NCBI RefSeq assembly: GCF_049676595.1
Contig: NZ_CP187259.1
Location: forward strand, 2,232,001 to 2,296,000
Direction of reading: 5' to 3'
DNA length: 64,000 bases
Origin: Methanocella_A sp049676595
Lineage (GTDB): Archaea; Halobacteriota; Methanocellia; Methanocellales; Methanocellaceae
Within the stretch, counting starts at the first letter, position 1; each line of letters starts with the position of its first letter. Below are positions 1 through 7,098 of the stretch, one piece after another. The notes under the pieces are model-generated. The model worked only from the letters and a program-made list of their open reading frames with translations. It made no database searches and was not told the DNA's origin. The position numbers and the translations under genes were made by a program.

Positions 1-1
1 G

Positions 2-73
2 TCGATTATCGATGCTGATGAGGCGGTTACACCGAAGGCTTTCAAACTGCACGGTATCGTAGGTAAAACCTGA
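2..73 (+). CDS. 3' end of an unidentified gene cut by the window edge
   Basis: An open frame enters from the left edge and ends at a TGA at 71-73. It leaves only the last 23 residues, ending KLHGIVGKT. The other frames on this strand close almost at once. The fragment is too short to assign a family or function. It is kept because the codons look ordinary for this genome and the frame runs unbroken from base 2. Confidence 0.5.
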   Translation, partial: SIIDADEAVTPKAFKLHGIVGKT

Positions 74-535
74 TAAACACTGCCCTTTCCGGGAATAATC
101 CGTGAGCGGACAGGAATTACACGACACGCCCCATTTGACTGTTGCAGTAGTATCATATTTCTCGAAATATCCTGATGCAGCCCTTTTTTCAAAAGGCTCT
201 TTTGGTGCCGGACGGCTAAGCAACTGTCCGACAAGCGCTTTTACTTCTACCATTGTTCAGGCCCCCCATTTATTATCATATTACCTGAACATCCACCGTA
301 TGATCGATTCCCTGCCGCAAGCCCGGATACCCGGCCGAAAGCATATGTCGATACTTTCAGCCAATTATTATATTATACGCAATAATATGCATCCAGATAG
401 AATATTAACCTATCGGTTGGCTTACAAAGAACTGCACATCAATACAGGTCATTGCCGTTAGCAGGCATCAGGTTTTCCTGCAGCCCATTAAATAGTATCC
501 AAAAGATAATATCCCTGCACTACAACCAATTATGT
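74..535. other. intergenic stretch without a convincing gene
   Basis: About 460 bases without a supported gene. A 119-codon frame exists at 102-461, but it has no ribosome site, no recognisable domain and AT-rich codons unlike the neighbours. The right part is AT-rich and probably carries the promoter of the gene at 536, with a weak TATA-like string near 490-500. Confidence 0.5.
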
Positions 536-913
536 ATGGAGAATACACCCCGGATCGCAGACTGGGACTTTAGCAAAGTGAGCACGTGCTTTCACTGCAG
601 AAAAAATGTTGCCCAGAATATCAAAATCACGCCGAACGACAGCATAGTGACATGTGCGAACTGCGGAGCGGAAAGACACTACATCATCCGATCGTTCTCT
701 GTCGCCGACAGCAAGCCCGACTTTGAGGCGGCCGCCGTCAGAAGGAAGTACGACGTCTGGAAATTTACGAAGCAGGCAAAGTGCTTCAACTGCGCAAAGG
801 AAACTGGCCAGGAGATCACGATGGACGAGCATATAGGCGCTGTCGTATGCCCTTCGTGCCTGTTCACCAGAATCTACAAGTTCAGCGTCTACTCGAGGCC
901 GGAATTAAAGTAG
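536..913 (+). CDS. small protein with two zinc-ribbon-like CxxC pairs
   Basis: A 125-residue protein of unknown role. It contains two similar halves, each with two CxxC knuckles: CFHC and CANC in the first half, CFNC and CPSC in the second. This reads as a duplicated zinc ribbon. Each half also has a run of aromatic and basic residues after the second knuckle (HYIIRSFS, RIYKFSVY). I chose ATG 536 rather than the upstream 452 start because the first 28 codons of the longer frame look non-coding. It sits 22 bases before the MazG-like gene and may be co-transcribed with it. Nucleic-acid or protein binding is an inference from the fold only. Confidence 0.75.
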   Translation: MENTPRIADWDFSKVSTCFHCRKNVAQNIKITPNDSIVTCANCGAERHYIIRSFSVADSKPDFEAAAVRRKYDVWKFTKQAKCFNCAKETGQEITMDEHIGAVVCPSCLFTRIYKFSVYSRPELK

Positions 914-935
914 AAGTAGCGCATCTTCTGTAGCG

Positions 936-1277
936 ATGGAACAACCAGATCCTGCCAACCCCGAGAGCCTGAAAGCCTTCTACAGGCAAGTGATAGAGTA
1001 CTATGGCCAGGAATCGCAATCAGACGCCATTATCGAAGAAGCCGCCGAGCTGATCCACGCCATCTGCAAATACCGGCACGCTGTTCGCAAAGGTGAAGAT
1101 ACCGCCGGGGTCCGTGAACAGGTCGTCGAGGAGATCGTCGACCTGCAGATCGCTCTCGATCAGGCCAGGCTTATATTCTCCGGAGATTCCCCGGCTGCCG
1201 AAAAGTATTACGAGGAATGCAGGCAGAAGAAACTTGCCAGGCTGGCCGAATATGTAGATATTCCGCGAAACAGGTAA
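936..1277 (+). CDS. MazG-like nucleotide pyrophosphohydrolase
   Basis: A 113-residue all-helical protein with the acidic pattern of the MazG/dUTPase-like superfamily. EEAAELIHAI is followed about 40 residues later by EEIVDLQIALD; these glutamates and aspartates would hold Mg2+. The family hydrolyses (d)NTPs to the monophosphate and pyrophosphate, often as house-cleaning. The length suits a single-domain MazG-like protein. Substrate cannot be read from sequence. No clear ribosome site precedes ATG 936, so it may depend on translation of the zinc-ribbon gene just upstream. A 7-bp stem with a 4-base loop lies at 1295-1312, after the stop. Confidence 0.75.
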   Translation: MEQPDPANPESLKAFYRQVIEYYGQESQSDAIIEEAAELIHAICKYRHAVRKGEDTAGVREQVVEEIVDLQIALDQARLIFSGDSPAAEKYYEECRQKKLARLAEYVDIPRNR

Positions 1278-1294
1278 GCAAGTCCAGCCCTTAT

Positions 1295-1312
1295 TGTCGG
1301 CGCCAGCCGACA
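1295..1312. other. inverted repeat after the MazG-like gene
   Basis: TGTCGGC-gcca-GCCGACA forms a perfect 7-bp stem 17 bases after the stop codon. No T-tract follows, so it is a weak terminator candidate; it could equally be a protein site or part of the long helicase leader (1278-1528). A TATA-like string, CTTATAGAG, lies near 1337-1345. Confidence 0.35.
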
Positions 1313-1528
1313 GAAAGTATGATATACTTCGAGGCCACTTATAGAGCCAGATAAGTACAGATCATATCGCTCTTGTTAAAGTTGATAGCGGCTTCAGAAG
1401 TTATCTTTTAAGCCCCAATAGATTTTCGCAGACGAGTTTTGGCTTATGAAAGCTGGATTTCCGCACCATGATGACCACAGTTTCATCAGCAGGCCATCCG
1501 GCTTTACTTATGTAAAAGGATTGATGAA

Positions 1529-2881
1529 ATGAGTTCATTTGAAAGTTTAAAGCTGAGCGAGCCGGTTATGAAGGCTCTGGCCAGCATGGGCTTCGAAGAG
1601 TCCACCCAGATCCAGGATTATACTATTCCCCTTGCATTAGCCGGGAAAGACGTAATCGGCCAGGCGCCCACAGGTACCGGAAAAACAGCAGCCTTCGGCA
1701 TACCGATGATCGAGATCTGCGACGACAGCCCCAGTATACAGGCAATAGTCATCACCCCGACCAGAGAGCTCGCGATTCAGGTCTCTGAAGAGCTGAACAA
1801 GATCGGCCAGTTCAAAGGTATCCGGGCGCTGCCGATCTACGGCGGGCAGGAGTACAAGTGGCAGATGAAGGGCCTTAGAGAAAAGCCCCAGATCATCGTG
1901 GCCACTCCGGGACGGCTGATGGATCACCTGATCAAGCAGAAGAGCATCAAGGGTAGCGACGTCAAAATGCTCGTGCTGGACGAGGCCGACGAGATGCTGG
2001 ATATGGGCTTTATCGACGACATCTATACAGTCATGGAGAAACTGCCGGCCGAACGCCAGACGCTGCTCTTCTCCGCCACCATGTCGCCGCAGATCAAGAA
2101 GATCGCCGTCGAGCTGATGAACAAGCCGCATATCGTAGGCCAGGAAGCGAAAAAGGTAAAAGCCCCCGCGATCTCCCAGCACTACGTGGAAGTGCATGAA
2201 TACGACAAGTTCGACGCCCTGTGCAGGATTCTGGACACCCAGGGACCGGAACTGTCCATCGTTTTCGTGAGGACAAAGATCAGAGTCGATGAGCTCCAGG
2301 AAGGCCTGGTCAGGCGAGGATATTCTGCCGTAGGACTGCATGGCGACATGGACCAGCAGAAGCGCACCAATATCATAAAACAGTTCAAGAACGGCAATAC
2401 CCAGGTGCTCGTTGCCACGGACGTAGCGGCAAGAGGCCTCGACATCAGCGACGTCACCCACGTCTTCAACTTCGACATACCCCGGGACCCGGAAAGCTAC
2501 GTCCACCGCATCGGCAGGACAGGCAGAGCAGGGAAAAGTGGTATGTCCATCACCTTTGTGACATACCGAGAGATCAAGCTGTTCAAGCTCATCGAGCAGG
2601 TATCCGGTAAAAGGATGGAGCGGATGGAAGTGCCGACGCTCGAAGAGGCGGTCGAAGAGCAGCAGCGGCAGGTTATCGACAGCATACGAGAGGTCGCCTA
2701 CGGTGAAGATGCCTTAAAATACAGCCGTCTGGCCGAGATACTGCTGAACGACAACGACTCCGTCACGATCGTCTCAGCCGTGCTGAAGCTGCTGATCAAA
2801 GAGCCCGACAAGACGCCCGTTGTCCTGACAGAGGATAAGAAAGGCGGAAAGAAAGGCGGCTTCAGAAGACCGCGAAAGTAA
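1529..2881 (+). CDS. DEAD-box ATP-dependent RNA helicase
   Basis: A 450-residue helicase with all core motifs in order: a Q motif (STQIQ), motif I APTGTGKT near residue 47, TPTREL, TPGR, DEAD, SAT, then in domain 2 VATDVAARGLD and HRIGRTGRAG. The family unwinds or remodels RNA using ATP. Core length matches the CsdA/DeaD type, with a short C-terminal extension of about 75 residues ending in a basic KKGGKKGGFRRPRK tail that probably binds RNA. About 190 bases of leader lie between the nearest TATA-like site and ATG 1529, which would suit cold or stress control, but that is inference. Confidence 0.95.
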   Translation: MSSFESLKLSEPVMKALASMGFEESTQIQDYTIPLALAGKDVIGQAPTGTGKTAAFGIPMIEICDDSPSIQAIVITPTRELAIQVSEELNKIGQFKGIRALPIYGGQEYKWQMKGLREKPQIIVATPGRLMDHLIKQKSIKGSDVKMLVLDEADEMLDMGFIDDIYTVMEKLPAERQTLLFSATMSPQIKKIAVELMNKPHIVGQEAKKVKAPAISQHYVEVHEYDKFDALCRILDTQGPELSIVFVRTKIRVDELQEGLVRRGYSAVGLHGDMDQQKRTNIIKQFKNGNTQVLVATDVAARGLDISDVTHVFNFDIPRDPESYVHRIGRTGRAGKSGMSITFVTYREIKLFKLIEQVSGKRMERMEVPTLEEAVEEQQRQVIDSIREVAYGEDALKYSRLAEILLNDNDSVTIVSAVLKLLIKEPDKTPVVLTEDKKGGKKGGFRRPRK

Positions 2882-3124
2882 AGATAACCCAGGATGTCCC
2901 TCAGGAGAATTCTTCGGAGGTACATCAAACCTTTTTTAAACATCTGTCTGGTACCGAAATACCGTCAGGTAACTTCTACCCCCCGGGCAAATTAGAAAGA
3001 AGCTGTTTAATATTCTTACAATATAACCAAAAATTAGCTAAACCATAGTTAATTTGTCTGTGCGGTAAAATTAATACGTTAAACAGGATACGATTATAGT
3101 TAATAGTATTATGGGGGAACGTTT

Positions 3125-3568
3125 ATAGCACAGGATATTGAGCACATAAGGTTATATGTCGGTGCAAGTTATACCGGAACGATCAAAAATGCAGTCAATC
3201 TAGATGACTACCTGTATAATAACCCTTTACAGGTGATGCCGGAGTTCAGGAATTTCTACAAGAGCTTTTTGTCTTTGTATCTGGCCACGAATAATCTCCT
3301 GCTGAATTCCAGGCAGGTGATCGGTAAAAGAAAGATCGATGAAAACGAGTTTAAAGATCTCTTCAATTCCATAGAGCAGTGGATCGGCGATGTCAAGGTC
3401 AAGCTTTTCAACGTCCGGAAACAGCCGGCAGAACCAGGTAAAGCGCAGCCGGCGAATAAAATAAAATTTGCAGACTCCGACTACGAGCTGATGCAGGAAG
3501 GCATAGTGCTTTTTAACGACTATTGTAACTACCTGATTAAGTATAACATAATCAGGATAGAGGAATAG
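3125..3568 (+). CDS. unknown protein; start codon apparently ATA
   Basis: No family recognised. The open frame runs from 3107 to a TAG stop at 3566-3568 and encodes a helical, polar protein of about 147 residues. The first ordinary starts are GTG 3233 and ATG 3236, but the 36 codons upstream (IEHIRLYVGASYTG and onward) look coding and are unbroken. A purine-rich GGGGGA at 3113-3118 sits six bases before ATA 3125, so initiation there is possible. A conservative annotator would use 3233 (111 residues). The protein ends three bases before the convergent membrane-protein gene. An AT-rich promoter-like stretch lies at 3080-3110. Confidence 0.5.
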   Translation: MAQDIEHIRLYVGASYTGTIKNAVNLDDYLYNNPLQVMPEFRNFYKSFLSLYLATNNLLLNSRQVIGKRKIDENEFKDLFNSIEQWIGDVKVKLFNVRKQPAEPGKAQPANKIKFADSDYELMQEGIVLFNDYCNYLIKYNIIRIEE

Positions 3569-3570
3569 GC

Positions 3571-3948
3571 TTACCGTTTTATTTCCGGCGCTTCAGGAGG
3601 TACTTTGCCAGTTTCCGCAGTACCTTCTGCCTCAAGGTTTTCAGATGTCTGCCCGGCCTCGCCGGCAGCAGCCTTTTTTCTGCCGTAGATATCAAAGGCC
3701 ACATAAGCGATGACAAGGATAGCCATCCCGATGATCAAATAGATCATATTGCTCCCTATGAACGGCAGGTCCGTCAGGATGGTCTCCACGGACAGCGGGC
3801 GGTAAAGTCCGGTAGCTTCGGGTATAAGACCGATAAGATCGGCCAGCAGGTAACCCCCGATTATGATAACTACAAGACAGACAACCGCTATGATCGCAAG
3901 CTTTACCAAATCGATGACACCGTTGAAGACGTTGTTCAAGATCCCCAT
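3571..3948 (-). CDS. small membrane protein with two transmembrane helices
   Basis: A 125-residue protein with two long hydrophobic stretches, near residues 15-40 and 66-88, separated by a roughly 25-residue loop. It ends in a charged, Pro/Glu-rich tail (EGTAETGKVPPEAPEIKR). No family recognised. It is convergent with the gene ending at 3568, with only two bases between the stops. The tail composition suggests a disordered cytosolic end. Role unknown. Confidence 0.7.
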   Translation of the reverse strand: MGILNNVFNGVIDLVKLAIIAVVCLVVIIIGGYLLADLIGLIPEATGLYRPLSVETILTDLPFIGSNMIYLIIGMAILVIAYVAFDIYGRKKAAAGEAGQTSENLEAEGTAETGKVPPEAPEIKR

Positions 3949-4152
3949 AACACGAGAGTTACAATGTGTTAACTAATAGTCCTATCGCTTGACCAGCTTC
4001 AGCATATCAACAGCTAGTTTTGAGGCAGCCAACCTGCTGGCAGCGGCATGCCCAATAAGCGCACAGTCGGCAGAATAGTGATATATCTTTTTTTCACCGC
4101 CACCCGGCAAACGATTCGAAATGCGGATATTATGCAAGCTTCTTAAACAGTA

Positions 4153-4222
4153 TGTTATAAATAGTAAAAGGTAAGAAACGTACTTCCTTGGTAAAGTATG
4201 TATATGTAGGAAAGAAGCTTCC
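4153..4222 (+). promoter_or_regulatory. amt1 promoter with an NrpR-type operator
   Basis: A TATA box TTATAAATA lies at 4155-4163. Downstream, at 4209-4222, is GGAA-AGAAGC-TTCC, an exact match to the GGAA-N6-TTCC operator described for the archaeal nitrogen repressor NrpR. Predicted transcription start is near 4185-4190, so the site lies just inside the transcript and would block elongation or initiation when nitrogen is plentiful. The leader to the presumed start at 4363 is about 175 bases. Its role is inferred from the motif and from the Amt/GlnK genes it precedes. Confidence 0.65.
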
Positions 4223-4362
4223 TTCCTATAACTGGCGTTTGGATGATACCGGTCTGCCAGGCACATGCTTTTAGGAAAAGCTGCCACTGCACTGCTTTCA
4301 GCGGTTAGATAAGGGCAGCTTCGATTCCCGCAGGGATAAAAGTCGTTTAACGTGGTGATACC

Positions 4363-5568
4363 ATACCTATCAATTCCGGAGATACTGCCTGGATTCTGGC
4401 TTCGACAGCGCTGGTCATGATCATGACGCCCGGCGTAGGCTTCTTCTACGGAGGCCTGGTGCGGAGGAAGAACATCGTGTCGATGATCGCAATGTCCTTC
4501 GTGGCCTTCGTCATCATCAGCCTCATGTGGGTAGCCTTCGGCTACAGCATAGCCTTCGGGCCAAGTATCCACGGCATCATCGGTGGCCTGGACTTCGTAG
4601 GCCTGAAGGGCCTCGGTTTCGAGCCGACCGGTACGCTGACAATACCACCGATTACCTTCGCGCTCTTCCAGATGATGTTTGCCACCGTCACGCTGGCGAT
4701 CCTTACGTCGGTATTCGCCGAGCGGGTCAAACTGTCATCGTTCATTGTCCTGGGAGTTCTCTGGGTAGCACTGGTCTACTGCCCGGTCGCTCACTGGCTA
4801 TGGGGTGGAGGCTGGCTTGCCCAGATGGGCGCCCTCGACTTCGCAGGCGGAGCCGTCGTGCACATAACTGCCGGGTTTTCAGCATTAACGATCGCCCTGG
4901 TGATCGGGCAGAGGATCGGCTTCGGCAAGGAGCTGATGGTCCCGGGTAATATTCCCCTTACCCTGCTCGGAGCGGCCATGCTCTGGTTCGGCTGGTTCGG
5001 GTTCAACGGGGGCAGCGCGCTCGCAGCCAACGGGCTCGCTACCAACGCCATCATAGTAACTAATACGGCAGCAGCTGCCGGTGCAGCCGTCTGGATGGTC
5101 CTCAGCTGGAAGGATGGCAGGCCCGCATCGATCGGCATCGTAAGCGGCGCCCTGTCCGGGCTTGCGGCAATCACACCTGCAGCAGGCTACGTAGGCGTCT
5201 TCGAAGCGATCGTGATCGGTGTAGTCGCCTCGGTGATCTGCTATGCCTCGCTGCTCTACCGCCTGAAGAAAGGGCTCGACGAAAGCCTCGATGCCTGGTC
5301 AATCCACGGCATGGGCGGGCTCTGGGGCGTCATCGCTACAGGTATCTTTGCTGCCGCAGCAATCAATGGCTACTCGGGCCTGATCGAAGGTAACCTGCAC
5401 TTCTTCCTGGTTCAGGTGCTCGCTGCCGGAGTAGTCATGGTTTACTCGGTAGGTGTTACATACGTGATCGCGAAAGGCATCGACGCGACGCTGGGCCTCA
5501 GGGTCAAGGAAGAAGAAGAATACGTAGGGCTCGACATCTCCCAGCACGGAGAGCGGGCATACCACTGA
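4363..5568 (+). CDS. amt: ammonium transporter Amt1, apparent ATA start
   Basis: An Amt/MEP/Rh channel that carries ammonium across the membrane. Hallmarks are MTPGVGFFYGG in the first helix, GGGWL, the pore histidine in VVHITAGFSAL, and the twin histidine in SIHGMGGLWG. The C-terminal tail EEEEYVGLDISQHGERAYH is nearly identical to the second copy at 7099. The frame has no ATG, GTG or TTG before ATG 4411/4417, which would remove the first half of helix 1. The missing part is present (IPINSGDTAWILASTAL) and aligns residue for residue with MVLDTGDTAWLLISTAL of Amt2. That puts the start on ATA 4363, three bases after GGTGAT (4354-4359). Next gene: glnK1, 13 bases on. Confidence 0.9.
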   Translation: MPINSGDTAWILASTALVMIMTPGVGFFYGGLVRRKNIVSMIAMSFVAFVIISLMWVAFGYSIAFGPSIHGIIGGLDFVGLKGLGFEPTGTLTIPPITFALFQMMFATVTLAILTSVFAERVKLSSFIVLGVLWVALVYCPVAHWLWGGGWLAQMGALDFAGGAVVHITAGFSALTIALVIGQRIGFGKELMVPGNIPLTLLGAAMLWFGWFGFNGGSALAANGLATNAIIVTNTAAAAGAAVWMVLSWKDGRPASIGIVSGALSGLAAITPAAGYVGVFEAIVIGVVASVICYASLLYRLKKGLDESLDAWSIHGMGGLWGVIATGIFAAAAINGYSGLIEGNLHFFLVQVLAAGVVMVYSVGVTYVIAKGIDATLGLRVKEEEEYVGLDISQHGERAYH

Positions 5569-5581
5569 GGTGAGAAGGACT

Positions 5582-5911
5582 ATGAAGATGGTACAGGCAA
5601 TCATAAGGCCCGAAAGGCTGGACCTGGTAATGAAAGCTCTTGAGGTCAAGGGCTTCTATGCCATGTCGATCACAGAGGTGGACGGCAGAGGCGAGCAGAA
5701 GGGCATCGCCCTGGAATACAGGGGCAAAAAGATCGAAGTAGACACCCTCCCCAAGACCAAGATCGAGATCGTCGTCGCCGACGAAGACGTCGAGCCAGTC
5801 ATCGCCACGATCCGGGAAGCAGGCCGCACCGGCAAGTTCGGGGACGGCAAGATCTTCGTGCTCCCGGTCGAAATGATGGCCAGAGTAAGGACAGACGAAG
5901 TCTGGAAGTGA
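5582..5911 (+). CDS. glnK: PII signal protein GlnK1
   Basis: A 109-residue PII protein, the usual partner that plugs Amt when nitrogen is sufficient. Motifs seen are DGRGEQKGIALEYRGKK (T-loop) and TGKFGDGKIFVLP. Position 51, tyrosine in enteric GlnB where it is uridylylated, is isoleucine here, so control is probably by binding of ATP/ADP and 2-oxoglutarate. I chose ATG 5582 because it matches the paralogue at 8343 and lies eight bases after GGTGA (5569-5573). Co-transcribed with amt1. Confidence 0.93.
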   Translation: MKMVQAIIRPERLDLVMKALEVKGFYAMSITEVDGRGEQKGIALEYRGKKIEVDTLPKTKIEIVVADEDVEPVIATIREAGRTGKFGDGKIFVLPVEMMARVRTDEVWK

Positions 5912-5949
5912 GCTGGCTCACGAGAGCTAGCTCTAAATTTTTACTTTTC
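5908..5949 (+). terminator. putative terminator after glnK1
   Basis: TGAGC-TG-GCTCA and a second short palindrome AGAGCTAGCTCT lie just after the glnK1 stop. They are followed by the T-rich stretch ATTTTTACTTTTCT (about 5936-5949). T-tracts end transcription in archaea; the hairpins may help. Confidence 0.5.
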
Positions 5950-5970
5950 TATAACCGGCGACTCAGCAAC

Positions 5971-6137
5971 ACGATCGCTGCGCTGTGCCAGATCACAGAT
6001 TCTGACAGATTGCACGGATTGCACAGATGGCGTTAGAATAAAAGTGATAGGCAGAGAAGACATTCACCTTCGATTCGTATCTGTGTAATCTGTGCAATCT
6101 GTCGCTATCTGTGACCCTGGCACAGCGCAGCGATCGT
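5971..6137. repeat. long hairpin repeat, family R1 copy A
   Basis: An imperfect inverted repeat with arms of about 58 bases (5971-6028 and 6079-6137) around a 50-base loop. Outer ends are ACGATCGCTGCGCTGTGCCAG and its complement. The inner arm is built of near-tandem units of the type CACAGATT/GACAGATTG. Two further copies lie at 16667-17423 (interrupted) and 41474-41641. It sits between glnK1 and the convergent gene at 6194. No coding potential is evident. It looks like a non-autonomous mobile or regulatory hairpin. Confidence 0.85.
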
Positions 6138-6193
6138 ACTGTTAGATCACTCCTTATATCAGGGCTCGATTCAAAGAAGAGATTCCACGGATA

Positions 6194-6787
6194 TTAACGG
6201 TTAGCAGGTACTGGTTCGACTTCCTGCTTATCAGTGGCTGCATCCTTAATGATAACTCTAAGCTTAGAGTAATCCTCTTTGATGAGGGCGTTGAACCCCA
6301 TGCCTGCGAAGGTCTCTTCCAGGAATTCCCGGATGAAGCGCCGCTGGGTACCGGGGCCTGTAAGTAAGGTATATTCCTTTGGGGCATTGCTTGAAGTCGT
6401 GATCTTGAAGAAGTTGCAAGTTTCCAGCCTTCTGAGCAACGCATCCGGTGTCGTCACCTTTTTGCCCAGCTGTTCTGCGTGCGACCGGGCGATCTCTCTG
6501 TGAGTGTTCCAGAACTCTGCCTGGCCGGCCGAACTTTCCACCATTTTGAGGAACAGCAGCCAGTGATCGACGTCCAGGATCACGTGCTCCCCTTCGGAAA
6601 GCATGTCTATGTATTCCTGGGTCTTCTCCCGGTTACCGTTACCAAGCGTTATCCTGTTCTCATAATAGAACTTGATGGCTCTTCGGATCAGCTCGCTCTG
6701 GGAAACTTTGAGGTCAGTTTTCAGGTTCTCAAAGTTATCGAAGGATTCCTCGTCAAAGGATATGGTAACCCGGATAGGCGACTTCAT
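6194..6787 (-). CDS. ribbon-helix-helix DNA-binding protein with a C-terminal sensor-like domain
   Basis: A 197-residue protein. Residues 1-45 read as a CopG/NikR-type ribbon-helix-helix: a basic beta strand (IRVTISFDEES) followed by a helix pair ending SQSELIRRAIKFYYE. The remaining 150 residues are an unrecognised mixed domain that may bind a ligand or partner. ATG 6787 lies about 25 bases after a TATA-like TTTATATAAA on the minus strand, so the mRNA is probably leaderless. Between two amt-glnK operons and divergent from the second, it could control them, but no operator was tied to it. A transcription factor is likely; its target is unknown. Confidence 0.75.
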   Translation of the reverse strand: MKSPIRVTISFDEESFDNFENLKTDLKVSQSELIRRAIKFYYENRITLGNGNREKTQEYIDMLSEGEHVILDVDHWLLFLKMVESSAGQAEFWNTHREIARSHAEQLGKKVTTPDALLRRLETCNFFKITTSSNAPKEYTLLTGPGTQRRFIREFLEETFAGMGFNALIKEDYSKLRVIIKDAATDKQEVEPVPANR

Positions 6788-6913
6788 TGGAAGTATATTG
6801 CCTTTTTCATTTATATAAAGTTAACTGCATTGTGTACAAACTCCATATAGGACTTGAAAGATCATACAAATTCATAACTGTTAAGTGATTTTATGAACAA
6901 CATTATGTAGAAA

Positions 6914-6946
6914 ACTATAAATACTTGTTATAGGAATAGCATATCC
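6914..6946 (+). promoter_or_regulatory. amt2 promoter with an NrpR-like operator
   Basis: CTATAAATA (about 6915-6923) is a good TATA box. At 6933-6946 lies GGAA-TAGCAT-ATCC, one mismatch from GGAA-N6-TTCC, itself within a wider imperfect palindrome TAGGA...TCCTA. It overlaps the predicted transcription start near 6945. The same arrangement of site and gene at amt1 supports shared nitrogen control. Confidence 0.5.
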
Positions 6947-6959
6947 TACGGTGATACTT

Positions 6960-7097
6960 GTGATCGCTATGAAGGCTCATGAAGTTGCCAGAAGAAGGCT
7001 CAGTGAGCAGCTTCTGGTAGTATTACTATCAACCTACGTATCGGAGAATACGACAGGTATCGCCATAACTGTCAGACAAGACTCTATGAGGTTCTAA
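6960..7097 (+). CDS. 45-residue leader ORF upstream of amt2
   Basis: GTG 6960 follows a perfect GGTGAT (6950-6955) with a four-base gap, the same spacing as used by other genes here (for example 10011). It opens a 45-codon frame ending at TAA 7095-7097, one base before the amt2 ATG. The peptide starts MIAMKAHEVARRRLSEQLL and is basic then hydrophobic. No family recognised. It may be a translated leader that couples to amt2, whose own ribosome site GAGGT lies inside its last codons, or a real small protein. Expression is inferred from the ribosome site only. Confidence 0.5.
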   Translation: MIAMKAHEVARRRLSEQLLVVLLSTYVSENTTGIAITVRQDSMRF

Positions 7098-7098
7098 A

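Noticed and set aside
102..461. 119-codon open frame
   Set aside because: No ribosome site, no domain, codon use unlike neighbours, AT-rich intergenic sequence.
1637..2506. 289-codon minus-strand frame
   Set aside because: Antisense to the DEAD-box helicase, whose motifs are unmistakable.
3111..3160. Pyrrolysine-type TAG readthrough from ATG 3111
   Set aside because: The frame ATG…TAG meets a TAA only a few codons later and never joins the coding frame.
3982..4086. 34-codon minus-strand frame with GGTGA before ATA
   Set aside because: It resembles the odd starts above, but without homology or length to support it the pattern could be chance.
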